From NCBI GenBank assembly GCA_001600695.1, contig BCKQ01000007.1, forward strand, positions 557,607 through 621,606: DNA of 64,000 nucleotides. The letters are read 5' to 3'. Position 1 is the stretch's first letter; the number at the start of each line of letters is the position of its first letter. The position numbers were made by a program, and so were the translations under genes. Below are positions 21,280 to 32,381 of this stretch, piece after piece. Below the pieces are notes generated by a model. That model ran no database searches and was not told the DNA's origin. It saw only the letters and a list, made by a program, of their open reading frames with translations. Source of the DNA: Ascoidea asiatica (Eukaryota; Ascomycota; Saccharomycetes; Ascoideales; Ascoideaceae).

Positions 21280-22100
21280 GTTGAAATTCAAGCAAAAAGA
21301 GTAAACTATAATTCAGGATTAGCATTTGGAGGTTTTAAAATTAGAAAACAAAAATATATTACATTTGATGGAAATTATGAGATATTAGTTTCAATTAATG
21401 GTGTCTAAAGTAGTTAAATAGTGACAGCAGTTGTCAAAATTTAGGTTTTGAAGATGTTTTAGTTTGAGAAGATCAGGTACTGAATTCTCAAGATAAAGAT
21501 ACTTGTGATAGAGTTGCTAATATTGAATTATCAAGAATTATGGGAGCAGATATTAAATTAAATCTTTCAAAATTTGATATTGGTACTAGAAAATCATGGG
21601 AAAACGCATTAATAGATTGTGAAGATAAAGGTTTAAAGCCATATCCAATTCCTGTAGAATATTGAGAAAAACATTTAAAAGGTGGATTAGGATTTTTTGG
21701 ATATTTTGAAGAAATATTTAAGCAAAAAAAAAGAATTAGAATTCAAACTCGATAAAATTGTTTTTTGAACAGTTACTACAAGTAGTTTAGCAAGATTAGT
21801 TGTTGGTGCTAAAATTTATAATTGAACACAAAATATTATCGGAATTGATATATTATACATAACTGGTAAAACTAGAGATCAAGTTTTAGGAATTTGTCAA
21901 AATATTGCAAAATTACTTGAATTGAAAAAATCACTAACTGAAATGATATTCAGGATCGACTTGCATTTCTTGGTTATAGTTTTCCGAATAATGAAACAAT
22001 TGAAGCTATTCAAATTTTTATGATAGCCTACTAATATCGATAATCCTATTGCTGATCCAGCTCTTGCAGTAATCTTAGCAACATTAATGAAAAACAAAAA
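21280..22100 (+). pseudogene. ACC deaminase / D-cysteine desulfhydrase family, degraded
   Basis: Read in shifting frames, the plus strand gives successive blocks of the fold-type II PLP family that includes yeast and bacterial 1-aminocyclopropane-1-carboxylate deaminase: VEIQAKRVNYNSGLAFGGFK (cofactor-lysine region, family AKREDCNSGLAFGGNK), ILVSINGV then stops (family LVSIGGIQSNQT), [76 protein letters not shown] and LAFLGYSFPNNETIEAI. There are at least seven in-frame stops (TGA, TAA and TAG) and frameshifts, including one in an A9 run at about 21724-21732 and one near 21942. The N-terminus is missing and the C-terminus is barely alignable. It is clearly non-functional as a protein gene. 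Intact versions convert ACC to 2-oxobutyrate and ammonia, or degrade D-cysteine. Confidence 0.88.
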
Positions 22101-23655
22101 AATATTCTCTCTTATTTTATTCTACCTCAATAATATAATTTTTCTGGTAAAGCGAGGAGTAATTTTGTAGTATCTAAGGTATTTCAAATAGATAAAAACA
22201 AAATGCCAAAAAGAGCGGAAAACAGAGCTGAAACAAGAAAATACTTATTTTTAAATAACTATTTTCTGAAATTACTTTGTTTTGGGAATTATTTACGAAC
22301 ATTCTAGCCTGGAAATAGCAATATCATTTTTTTTTTAAATTTTTTTTACATTCGAGAAAATTACAAAAATATTTTAACTTCACTGTAAAGTAAATTTATA
22401 CGGATATGTAGCGGATAGAAACCAATTTGGCCGTTTTAAACTCAATAATTTTTATTATTGTTTGTAGCTAATTTCAGTCTCAGCCATGCCTTGCAATATA
22501 ATTTCATAAAAATAAATTACATTTTTGAACCCAAAACTATTGTAAGGAAAGCTTTAGTCAAAGTTTATACGTTGCACCATTTTTTTTTCTAGTTCAATTT
22601 AATTTTAAAATCAATAATTTGGCTCTGATTATTTATAGCGATTTTGAGTTTTTCATTTGAATATGCTTACATGGCTGCTCTTTTTTTTTTTTATTTCCTT
22701 ATTTGTGGAAAGGGTTAACTAATTGGAATGGGAATCTAAGGTTCTCTTTCAAAAAAATACGAAAAGAAAAAGAATTGTGGAAAGTTTTTATTTCAAAGAA
22801 AGTGACTCCTTGATTTGATTATGAGTTCGAAATCGAAGCTTTATACAAGTCTGGCCATTAATAAAGTTGGAAAATGTGAGGAAACTCGAAATCTGGCAAT
22901 GTGAAAAAGATAAAGTGGAAACGAAAATGTGGAAATGTGGGAGTGAAAGTCACGATTGGATGGTAATTTGATTGGAATTCTCTAAATTGAACCAGTATCT
23001 GTAAAGATAGGTGTAAGCACAGCAGTAAGCATGCTTTGGAAACGTGCTAAACCTTAAGTATTTCACGTACAGACACGTAACTAGTGTTAATGCTGCATTA
23101 TGCATATGGAGAACCGCACCACAAAACTAAATATTTGAACTATTGCCCAGATTTCCAATCTATTTTCTTAACTACTATTATAACATTACTACAATACTTT
23201 ATGAAGGTTTCAAACATAAAATACTACTGCACAAGAAGAAATCTTTTAGATGAAATCAGAAAATAATTTGAAAAAGAGCGATTGAAAGTTATTTGCTTTA
23301 CTTTTACTGTGAATTAGAAGTTTATGGAAACTATCGAAAATGGTAATCCTGTATATTGAAAAATATATCATAAAATTCCACGAATTAATTTTAGAAAAAA
23401 GAATTATTGAACATAGATATATGCAAAAAAAAAAGTGATTAACAGAACAAAAAAGAAAATCAGAGTGATTTGCTAAACTATACGAGCAAACAGGGGAAAA
23501 TAATGTTTAAAGGTAACGATTAAACAATGAAAAATTCAAAAGTTATTAAAATAAAATTTAATAGTATAAAATAAAAATAGAAAATAAAAATAAGATAGTT
23601 TTGGAGGTAAAAGACTAGGTAAAATAAATCATCTAAATACTTTGTATATTTCTAT
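22101..23655. other. intergenic region
   Basis: About 1.55 kb downstream of the pseudogene, ending at the 3' end of the wall-protein gene. There is a GC-richer patch at about 22850-23130. TATACGA at 23479-23485 matches a sterol regulatory element but lies at a gene 3' end and is likely chance. No gene is supported. Confidence 0.5.
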
Positions 23656-26169
23656 TCAAAGCCATAATAAAGAAGATATTGCTAATACTAATAAATTGAA
23701 GCAACTTTTAATAGAAATTGAATTTCCAAAATTTTCAAATTCTGTAATAGAAACTGAAGAGATGGAAGAAGAAGAAAAGGATTGTTCAATTGTAGCACTT
23801 GCTTCTAATTTAGACAGCGGATTAGAAAAACTTTCTTTACTGAAACTAGCTGTAGTGATACTATAGCTTCCAGAATTCCCTAAACCTTTATTTGTAGCAT
23901 TAGTGACTTCTAAAGCTGCGCTAGTAGTGAATTGAGATTTAGATTTGGCACCGGCTTCTACACTTAAACCAATACTTGATTTCGCATTAATTGATTCTAC
24001 ATTAGATGTAGTTGAATGTTTAATTGTTGAAGTTGATATATTGCTAAATTCCAAGGATGTTTCAGAAACAGATGCAGATTCTTTTGATGGTCCAGTTGAT
24101 GTTGAAACATGTGTTTTAATTGAGTTTTCTTTAGTATAAGTGATTGATATTGTTGAGCTTTTTGGAGTATTTGACACAGGTAATGAAGTAGTTACGATTA
24201 AATCTGTACTTAAAACATTTGTAGAATAAGAAATAATTATACCCTGAGTATTTGTAACTGGACGAACAGATGTTAGTACTGATTTACCAGTGGCTGTTAA
24301 GGGACAATATGTTGTATAAGAAATGCTTGTGCTGTAAATAGTTTCAGTTACAAGTTCTCCTTTATCATTAGTGGTAGTAACACAAGACTTAGAAACTAAT
24401 GTTGATGCAACTGTTTTAGTTTCGCTTCCTAATGTGATAGGAACTGTATCGAGAATTTCCGTACATGAGATTCTGGAACCATCTGTAGTTGTGTACTGAG
24501 TTATTGTCAATACAATTTGGCTAATATCAGAAACAATAATTGTTGATGCATTTTCTACTGAAGTTGAAACAGAATCAGTACTAGTAGTGGAAACTGAAGT
24601 TTTAAAATTTGTAGTTGTAGATTCGAGAAATGAGGCTGTAATTCCACTTGTTTCAGTAGTTCCAGTAGTTCCAGTAGTTTCAGTAGTTCCAGTTACTTTA
24701 GAATAAGATAAGCTTGAATTAAAATATTGACTAGAATATTTAATAAATTGAAGTGAACTCATTGAAGAAGGATTAGTGATGGACTTTGAAGTAGTTGAAG
24801 AACCTAAGTTACTTATAGTAGATGATTTTATAAGGGAATTGGAGATTAAATTTGATGATGAAGGAAGAGAAATTGAAGAACTGATTGAATTTAACAATGA
24901 ATCTGAAGTGGATAATGATAGTGAAGAAGTTGAGCTAGATGATATGGGAAAGCTTGAACTAGAAGTAGTGCCAGAAGTATAAGAAGGTGTGATCGATGAA
25001 GAGGAAGTGATACTGGAACTATAAGTAAAGGAACTATGGCTTGAAATTAAACTACTTGGAGCTGATGAGATTAAACTAGAAGTAAAAGAAGAGGTGCTAA
25101 TTAACATGGAAAAAGCTGAGCTTGATGATATAATTTGAGATGAAGAAAATGAATAAACAGATGAAGAGAATGGTGGCAAAGAAGATGTTAAAGAGGAAGA
25201 AGATTGGTATAAAATCGATGAGGAATATGAAGAAATTTCAGATGAAGGTGGAGTTGATACGATTGTTGAGGAAGATAAACTAGTAGATGAATATAGTGCT
25301 GCTGATGACGATGACGATGGCGATGACGATGGCGATGACGATAGCGATAACGATGGCGATAACGATGACGATGAAAAAGTATATAAGAAGAATGATGGTA
25401 ATGAAGATGAAGGAGCTGAAGGGGATGAAGATGGGTAGGAAAATGAAGAAGAAGAAGGAGATATCAGAAGGGACGATGATGCAGATGAGGAGTATGAGGA
25501 GAGGGAACTGGAAGAATATTGAGAATTTGATAATGAACTAGTAGAACTTGAGGAGGCTAAACTAGAAGTTTGTGGACCACAATTTGTATCCCAGCAGAAA
25601 GATGGAATATCAAAAAAAGCATTATCATTATCGGCAGAACCACAACCCATAGTATAAGTCAAATGATAATACGAGTTTCTTTTCTTTTTCAGCGCAGTTG
25701 CTGTAGTAAATGAATGAGTGAAAACAAAAGTTATATCGAGTGATGGAAAACAGGTTTTGTCACTTGTAGTATCTGGATAAATAAGGAAATCGTAGGTCCA
25801 ATCACAAGGACCTGTAACAAAATTATCACTTCCATAACTATAAAGATATGTATAACTATTAGTTACACTAGCATAATTATAATAGACAGCTTGAATTGTA
25901 TTTGTTGAAGCAATTGAAATACATTCTGAAGAGTAATAACTTAAAGTCATATAGTAACGACTATATTGGGGTTCATAAATAGGAGAAGAATATGTCCAAG
26001 TAGCAGCAGGTTTTGAAGAATCTGAAGTTGCAGTGTTACATTGCAAAGACCCGGGACAAGTTGCTGATGTTGCCGTTGTAGTAGGAATAGAAGTCATGAC
26101 ACCATCTGAACAGATTAAATGGACAGAAATACTAACTAAACATAAAAGGAAAGAAAGAGGAAAAAGCAT
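23656..26169 (-). CDS. GPI-anchored Ser/Thr-rich cell-wall protein (adhesin-like)
   Basis: This 837-residue secreted protein starts with a signal peptide (MLFPLSFLLCLVSISVHLIC). An N-terminal globular part (about 30-205) has paired cysteines (CPGSLQC, CDWTYDF, CFPSLD, GCGSADND, CWDTNCG); I could not assign it to a named family. A Ser-dominated stalk follows (about 205-500), with short perfect repeats such as SSSPSSSP and TTGTTETT. Then a Thr/Val-rich part carries two motifs of yeast flocculin type, including SISYTTYCPLT. The C-terminus (FGNSISIKSCFNLLVLAISSLLWL region) is a classic GPI signal: small residues near Asn-Ser, spacer, then a hydrophobic tail. The expected location is the plasma membrane or covalently attached to wall glucan. 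The ligand is unknown. Confidence 0.85.
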   Translation of the reverse strand: MLFPLSFLLCLVSISVHLICSDGVMTSIPTTTATSATCPGSLQCNTATSDSSKPAATWTYSSPIYEPQYSRYYMTLSYYSSECISIASTNTIQAVYYNYASVTNSYTYLYSYGSDNFVTGPCDWTYDFLIYPDTTSDKTCFPSLDITFVFTHSFTTATALKKKRNSYYHLTYTMGCGSADNDNAFFDIPSFCWDTNCGPQTSSLASSSSTSSLSNSQYSSSSLSSYSSSASSSLLISPSSSSFSYPSSSPSAPSSSLPSFFLYTFSSSSLSPSLSLSSSPSSSPSSSSSAALYSSTSLSSSTIVSTPPSSEISSYSSSILYQSSSSLTSSLPPFSSSVYSFSSSQIISSSSAFSMLISTSSFTSSLISSAPSSLISSHSSFTYSSSITSSSSITPSYTSGTTSSSSFPISSSSTSSLSLSTSDSLLNSISSSISLPSSSNLISNSLIKSSTISNLGSSTTSKSITNPSSMSSLQFIKYSSQYFNSSLSYSKVTGTTETTGTTGTTETSGITASFLESTTTNFKTSVSTTSTDSVSTSVENASTIIVSDISQIVLTITQYTTTDGSRISCTEILDTVPITLGSETKTVASTLVSKSCVTTTNDKGELVTETIYSTSISYTTYCPLTATGKSVLTSVRPVTNTQGIIISYSTNVLSTDLIVTTSLPVSNTPKSSTISITYTKENSIKTHVSTSTGPSKESASVSETSLEFSNISTSTIKHSTTSNVESINAKSSIGLSVEAGAKSKSQFTTSAALEVTNATNKGLGNSGSYSITTASFSKESFSNPLSKLEASATIEQSFSSSSISSVSITEFENFGNSISIKSCFNLLVLAISSLLWL

Positions 26170-28232
26170 TCTTGAATAATTGAAGTTTTCTTTTTTAGAA
26201 TTTGGCCTTTTACTATTACTTCTTCTTCAAAGTTAATGAATTTGAATTCAATTATTTTTCTTTTAATTCGCAGAATAGTATATTTATTAAAACTGAAAAA
26301 TAATGCTCTTTTGAAGAAGAAATTAAGGTCTTTAAATAGCAGAAAAAATTACATTTTAATTGAAAAAATTCTTTCTGCTCATTTGAAAGTTACTCAATAG
26401 TAATATTGGGCAATGAGAACAATCATTCACTTGATGTTTTTTACAAGAATGAAAAAGAAAAAATAATTTCTCAAGCTAATAAAGTAATTAAAAAAACAGA
26501 GCCCCTAGTTCCAAGCTCATTGAATCTGCTCAATATCAATATATTGTATGTTAATCAAGCTTTTTTTAAACATAGCTTTACGTTGCTACGAGATTTGGAA
26601 ACATCAAAAATAACTGGCTCAAAATAACAGAGTAAGTAAGGGAGTACCAAATAATACATTAAAGTTTTGAAAAAACAAATAAGCTTTGGCGTTCTAAACT
26701 TTATTGAAACAATTTCATAAATCAGAGTTGGCTGCTTGGAATTTTTCAATTTTACTGTGATTATTTTTCCAAAAAAAAAAAGCTAGTAATTTGGATAGCA
26801 ATGGCGAAATGTTGAAATTAAAAAAACTGGGTAGAGATTAGTTGAAAATGACTCTTTTACTTCTTGTTTCAATTCAATGAATTTTCTGAATTAGATTTGA
26901 AAAGCCTGAGAATTTCGAGTAGCAATGAACAAAAAAACAAAAAAACAGAAAAAGAATTATTTCGTTTGAGATGTGTTATAGTAAAATTTTAATTTAATTT
27001 TAATTTGAAGAGGATTAATTTGGTTGTTAGAGTTCAAGAAAAGACAGAAAACCCTCTTGAGAAAAGTTTTTGAATGAACGAAAACTGCTCACTCTCAACA
27101 AAATTATGGGTAGAGCCTCAGATTTATTGCGTTGCAATTAAAGAGTGCGGTACTTACTCAGTTTAGCAAATGCATGACAAATACAAAATGCATCAAAAGG
27201 CATAAGCAGAAATATGCATCAACAACAATTAAGCCAAGCTATCTATAATGCATTTTAATGCACGCTAAACACAAAAAGAGTATTTTTGTACCTACAGCTT
27301 TATACAAGTTTTGGTATTTCGTAGTATCAATAAAATACGCGTTCCGGGAAATATCTCGTGACTGACTTTTGCGAGAACTTCAAGAACCGGAGTGGAACAA
27401 AAAGAAATACCACAAAAGAATAAATCAATTCTTGTTTACCCATTGGAGAATCGCTCTCTCATAGGTAATTAATAAAGAACTAGCAACACAACATTGAAAT
27501 CTTCCTCAAAATATCTTCGAACCTTATGCCTTGACTGGTTTATTTTCAATAAAAAAAAGAAATTCACATTTTTGTCTATTTCCAGAGGTATCATTTAAAA
27601 GTTTTTTCACATTTAATCTCTTGGTTAGTAGCTGAGAATATTGTAACGTTAACACCAGACAATGCAGTTCCAAAAGCCTGGGTCAGTTAGCGGGAGTCAC
27701 GTGTTCTGGTCACCAAACACTGCTAGAGACTCGCATACGAACTAAACGAGGCGTACGAGCCACTCCCAGTCGTCCACTTATTCTACACTGTTGACAAATT
27801 TGATATTTCGAGTAGAAAACATCATTTTGAAGGAAATTTAAGGAAACTAAAGGAAAATATAAAGGGAATTGAAAACAAAACAATAGAAATTATCACAATC
27901 CATTTATTCAACTCTCATTATTCACTAATCTTATAAAAGAATAAACATTATCAATACTTCATTACACTACTAGTATTCTTAGGATTAACCAGAAATCTAT
28001 CAAGTTCTTTGCTTTACGTATTATTGTTGTAACTAAGATTATCCTTTTTAGCATTAATACTTCAAAAACAAAGATTATAATCTCAATCTTTGACAGATCA
28101 ACATTATCTTATATTAAACGCAATTATAATATCCTATACGATCATTTTCATATTTATATTAGTTTTCCTTTATATATACTTATATATCTGTTTATCCTTC
28201 GTAAAGTATTTCTTTTTTTTTTTTTTTGAAAA
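26170..28232. promoter_or_regulatory. 2-kb divergent promoter of the wall protein and UPC2-like gene
   Basis: Long regulatory-looking spacer. Four ATGCAT palindromes cluster at 27170, 27188, 27214 and 27248. A GC-rich pocket at about 27640-27780 contains CACGTG at 27698-27703. TATACGA at 28135-28141, about 92 bp upstream of the UPC2-like ATG, is the reverse complement of the sterol regulatory element TCGTATA. No protein gene is supported; a 73-codon frame at 26406 lacks an ATG start. Confidence 0.6.
28135..28141 (-). promoter_or_regulatory. sterol regulatory element (TCGTATA) near the UPC2-like gene
   Basis: TATACGA on the plus strand equals the yeast SRE core TCGTATA bound by Upc2/Ecm22. 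It sits about 92 bp before the start codon of the UPC2-like gene. UPC2 autoregulation through such elements is known in S. cerevisiae. A single 7-mer can occur by chance in AT-rich DNA. Confidence 0.5.
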
Positions 28233-31200
28233 ATGGCTATTGATAATAATCAAACTCTCATTCAAAATAATATTAATAATAAAGATAATAAAGACAATAA
28301 AGACAATAAAGATAATAAAGATAATAAAGATAATAAAGATAATAAAGATAATAAGGATAATAAGGATAATAATAAAAAGGACGATAGTAGTCAAATTCAA
28401 TTAAATATTGAAGAAAATTCAATAAGTAAATCTAGTTTGAAAAAAAACTCCAAATCAAATAATAACAATCATTCTAATGAAAGATCAAAAAAGCTATCTG
28501 ATTCTAAAATAAATTCCAATTCCAATTCCAATTTAAATTCCAATTCCAATTTAATTTCAAATTCTAAAAAAAATATGAGTTCATTAGATTTTTCAAATTT
28601 ACCTTCTTCTGTGACTGATTCAATTGCGAAAGTCATAAATAATAATTTATCTCATTCAAAATTAAATCAACAATCGAAATCAAAAATTACAAAACCAGAT
28701 ATATCTCGTTCTTTAATAGAAAATAATAAAATCAAATCTCTTAATAATCAACTTAACCAATCAAATAATCAATCAAACAATCTTTCAATAAGTAATATAA
28801 TTAATGATGATAATACTAATAAAAATCTTATAAATGATAATAATAATAATGATAAATTACAAAGTGATTCCAATAATTGCTCATTTAGTAAGAAAAGTTC
28901 AAAATCTTCAACCGGTAAAAGGAGATATCATAATAAATCAAGAAAAGGCTGTAATACTTGTAAAAGAAGAAGAGTGAAATGTGATGAAACTAAACCAATT
29001 TGTACAAAATGTGAACATATGGGTTTAGATTGTGCTTATTCAGCTTTAGCTTTAGGACTCTCTGATAATATCGATAGCAATACCAATAATAACATTGTGA
29101 ATAATGATAACGGCCTCAATAATGCCAATAATAACTCAAACTTATCTAATAATAATAATAATAATAGTATTGGTAATGGTACTAATGGTAGTAATATTAA
29201 TAACAATAACAATATTAATAATTTGTTATCCAGTCTCACTTCTGGAAACAATACTCCTATCAATTTATTAAGCTTAATAAATTCTTTAACTAGTAATTCA
29301 AACAACTCAAATGATTCAAATAATTCAAATTCTAATAATAATATTTTGAATACTAATTTAAACAACAATAATAATATGACTAGTAGCGCTATGAATACAT
29401 TGAACTCAAACATAAATTCGAATATGGATAATATTGAAGGTATAATATCTTCTTTATCAAATCAATCTGCAAATCAAAATCAATCTCCAAACATTTTTGA
29501 TATTTTAGGTAGTCTAGGAAATTTGGGTAATTTGGGTAATTTAAGTAATTTAGGTGCTTTAGCCAATTTAAATGGAGCAAATGGTAATAAAAATATACTT
29601 TCAACTATTATTCAATCTTTATCTCAGCAAAATCAATCACCTCAACAGGAAAATCAATTACCTCAACAGCAAAATCGACATCCTCTGTCTGAATCTAATC
29701 AACAGTTCAATATCAATAATAATATCAATAATAATAATAATACCCTCCCTGCAACTAATAGTAATTTATCTTCATTATTATCTAAAATAAGTCCAGAAAT
29801 GATTCAATTAGCTACCTCTCATTTATTCTCTGCCATGAATAGTGAAAACCAATCACATTCTCAATCTCAGAACTCGTTTCAACTAAAAAGAGAGCAACAA
29901 CAACAACAAATACCTCAACCTTCTCCAAATCCTACAATAATAACTACCCAAAGTTCACCATCACCAGTTTTATCTCAAATGAGTAATATAAGTAATTTGA
30001 ATAATTTAAGTACTTTAAGTAGTTTAACTAGTTTAAGTAGTATGAATAATAGGGGTACTTCCAGTAATTCAAAACTAAATAATTCAATGAGTAATTCAAA
30101 TAATTCAAGTATTCTTAATGGTGTGAACATAAATAATCAACATTTTAATCAAGCGAACCAAGCAAAACAATTATTGAATACAATTACTCAAAATACAAAT
30201 ACCTCATTAAGTAATTATACAACAAACCGATCTTCAATCTCTCCATTAGCTATATCTCCAGAACCTCAATCCAGGACTCATTCAATTTCTACAACTTTAT
30301 CACCTCAACAAAGATCAGTTACCCCAAGTATTAATAATATAATTAATTCACCACAGGTTGGAAATGAAACCTTAAATAACCCAAAAAATTCAAATAATGT
30401 AAATAATACAAGTAATATAAATCCTTTACATCAAATTTTACAAGCGACAAATAATTTAGATAATAAGACAATCAATGGTATTAGCGGATTATTGTCATTA
30501 GCACCTTTTGCTTCAATGTTTTTGCCATCAAAATCTAAAATTACTTCGAATAGTAACGCATCGCCTTCAATGATCAATAATAATATAAATAATGATAATA
30601 ATAATTCAAGTAATAGCGGAAATCAACTACCTTCAATTAATAATATTTCACCTTTAAATCAAATTAATCAATTGAATCAATTAAATAATAATAGCAGTAA
30701 TAACAATAATACTAATAATAATTCTACTCTGACACCAAATTTTTTGTTGCCACAGTCGACCACAAGGTCAAATTCAATGTCAACAATATCTGATAACTCT
30801 AGAAGAATTACAAGTGAAACTCATATACTACCAAAACCTGAAAACAATTCTATGAATATGAGTATTAGTGGGCAATTGAGTCAATATCAATTGCAAAATA
30901 ATAAAAATGGTCGAAATAATAATTCAGTGTCTATTAATGATTTGAATAATTTTCATAATTTGAATAATTTGAATAATATGAGTAATTTAAATAATATAAG
31001 CAACAATATCAATAACATTAATCGAAGTATTAATAATACTAGTCAGAATAATAGTAATAAAAATACTATTAATTATAAAGTCAGCCCAAACAATAATAAT
31101 GATGTTATTAATATGAGTAAAGATAACAATAAAAATGATAATACTAATGAGAATAATAGTTTTCAAAAAAATTCTAATGCTGAACAATCCAGAATTTCTA

Positions 31201-32381
31201 ATAATCAAAGAGGTTTGGATAGCATGTCAGATTCTGGAGATGATACATCACAAAGATCGTATGTTGAAAATACTGATGAAAATGAGATCTCAAATGGAAC
31301 CAATAATAATGACAATAATAATGGTAATAGTAATAATAAGACTACTACAAGTAACAATAATAATAATAACACAAGTAATAATAATAATAACAATAATAAT
31401 AATAATACAAGTTATTTAAATATTCAAGATTTGAAGTTAATGTATCATTATACAACAAAGGTTTGGCCAACAATAACAGCAGCAGGAATTTCAGAAGAAA
31501 AATTATGGTCAGAATATATTCCTGAATTAGCATTTCAATACCCATTTTTAATGCATTCAATATTAGCATTTTCAGCTACGCATTTATCACGCAGTGAAAT
31601 TGGATTAGATGAATGTGTTACAAGACATAGAGGAGAAGCTTTAAGATTATTAAGAGAAGCAGTTTTAAAAATATCATTAGATAATACTGATGCATTAGTT
31701 GCTAGTGCATTAATATTAATTATGGACGCGTTAGCAAATGCATCATTACCGACAGCAACATCACCAAAATCTTTACCAGCATCAGCATGGATCTATCATG
31801 TTAAAGGAGCAGCAACTATATTAACAGCAGTTTGGCCATTGAATAAAAGTTCTAGATTTCATAAATTTATTTCAGTTGATTTATCAGATTTAGGAGATAT
31901 CATAAATAATCCTCAAACATATGAAAACATTGAACAACCATATTCTAATTTAACATGTTTTGATGAAACTATATCAGATTTATATCCCGTGGAATATACA
32001 TCACCATATTTAATAACTTTGGCATATTTAGATAAATTACATAATGAAAGATATAAAAGTGATTTTATTTTAAGAGTTTTTGCCTTTCCTGCATTATTAG
32101 ATAAAACATTTCTCTCATTATTAATGACTGGGGATATGCCTGCAATGAGAATTATGAGAAGTTATTATAGCTTACTAAGAGGATTTACATCTGAAATGAA
32201 AAATAAAGTATGGTTCTTAGAAGGTGTTAGTACTGTCTTACCAGAAGATGTAGAAGAATATAGTGGTGGAGGTGCAATGCATATGATGTTGGATTTCTTA
32301 GGAGGTGGCCCTAGTATAACTACCAGTGTTTACAATGATGATAATATGAATCTTGATGACATGGATTTCATGAGTGCGTAA
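28233..32381 (+). CDS. UPC2: Zn2Cys6 sterol regulator, Upc2/Ecm22-like
   Basis: This 1382-residue transcription factor opens with about ten copies of Lys-Asp-Asn from a 9-bp repeat. The Zn2Cys6 cluster is at about 236-272 ([20 protein letters not shown] then [12 protein letters not shown]). About 790 Asn/Ser/Gln-rich disordered residues follow. The C-terminal fungal regulatory domain begins at about 1068 ([32 protein letters not shown]) and ends with [20 protein letters not shown] (about 1340). That Gly-rich loop is the hallmark of Upc2-type factors, where ergosterol binding keeps the protein in the cytosol and the gain-of-function UPC2-1 change lies. It should activate ergosterol synthesis and sterol uptake genes under sterol depletion. 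The protein is far longer than S. cerevisiae Upc2 (913); the excess is low complexity. ECM22 is the alternative name if two paralogues exist. Confidence 0.88.
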   Translation: MAIDNNQTLIQNNINNKDNKDNKDNKDNKDNKDNKDNKDNKDNKDNNKKDDSSQIQLNIEENSISKSSLKKNSKSNNNNHSNERSKKLSDSKINSNSNSNLNSNSNLISNSKKNMSSLDFSNLPSSVTDSIAKVINNNLSHSKLNQQSKSKITKPDISRSLIENNKIKSLNNQLNQSNNQSNNLSISNIINDDNTNKNLINDNNNNDKLQSDSNNCSFSKKSSKSSTGKRRYHNKSRKGCNTCKRRRVKCDETKPICTKCEHMGLDCAYSALALGLSDNIDSNTNNNIVNNDNGLNNANNNSNLSNNNNNNSIGNGTNGSNINNNNNINNLLSSLTSGNNTPINLLSLINSLTSNSNNSNDSNNSNSNNNILNTNLNNNNNMTSSAMNTLNSNINSNMDNIEGIISSLSNQSANQNQSPNIFDILGSLGNLGNLGNLSNLGALANLNGANGNKNILSTIIQSLSQQNQSPQQENQLPQQQNRHPLSESNQQFNINNNINNNNNTLPATNSNLSSLLSKISPEMIQLATSHLFSAMNSENQSHSQSQNSFQLKREQQQQQIPQPSPNPTIITTQSSPSPVLSQMSNISNLNNLSTLSSLTSLSSMNNRGTSSNSKLNNSMSNSNNSSILNGVNINNQHFNQANQAKQLLNTITQNTNTSLSNYTTNRSSISPLAISPEPQSRTHSISTTLSPQQRSVTPSINNIINSPQVGNETLNNPKNSNNVNNTSNINPLHQILQATNNLDNKTINGISGLLSLAPFASMFLPSKSKITSNSNASPSMINNNINNDNNNSSNSGNQLPSINNISPLNQINQLNQLNNNSSNNNNTNNNSTLTPNFLLPQSTTRSNSMSTISDNSRRITSETHILPKPENNSMNMSISGQLSQYQLQNNKNGRNNNSVSINDLNNFHNLNNLNNMSNLNNISNNINNINRSINNTSQNNSNKNTINYKVSPNNNNDVINMSKDNNKNDNTNENNSFQKNSNAEQSRISNNQRGLDSMSDSGDDTSQRSYVENTDENEISNGTNNNDNNNGNSNNKTTTSNNNNNNTSNNNNNNNNNNTSYLNIQDLKLMYHYTTKVWPTITAAGISEEKLWSEYIPELAFQYPFLMHSILAFSATHLSRSEIGLDECVTRHRGEALRLLREAVLKISLDNTDALVASALILIMDALANASLPTATSPKSLPASAWIYHVKGAATILTAVWPLNKSSRFHKFISVDLSDLGDIINNPQTYENIEQPYSNLTCFDETISDLYPVEYTSPYLITLAYLDKLHNERYKSDFILRVFAFPALLDKTFLSLLMTGDMPAMRIMRSYYSLLRGFTSEMKNKVWFLEGVSTVLPEDVEEYSGGGAMHMMLDFLGGGPSITTSVYNDDNMNLDDMDFMSA
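28279..28375. repeat. 9-bp tandem repeat coding Lys-Asp-Asn
   Basis: About ten to eleven near-identical units of AAAGATAAT (with GAC and AAG synonymous variants) inside the N-terminal coding region of the UPC2-like gene. Confidence 0.85.

Noticed and set aside
21280-22100. Idea that the relic is an intact gene with TGA read as Trp
   Set aside because: TAA and TAG stops and frameshifts also occur, and the TGA positions do not align with conserved Trp.
23479-23485. TATACGA as a second sterol element
   Set aside because: It sits about 170 bp beyond the 3' end of the wall-protein gene, not in a promoter; probably chance.
26406-26627. 73-codon frame left of the UPC2-like promoter
   Set aside because: It begins with TTG, has no homology and lies in a regulatory spacer.
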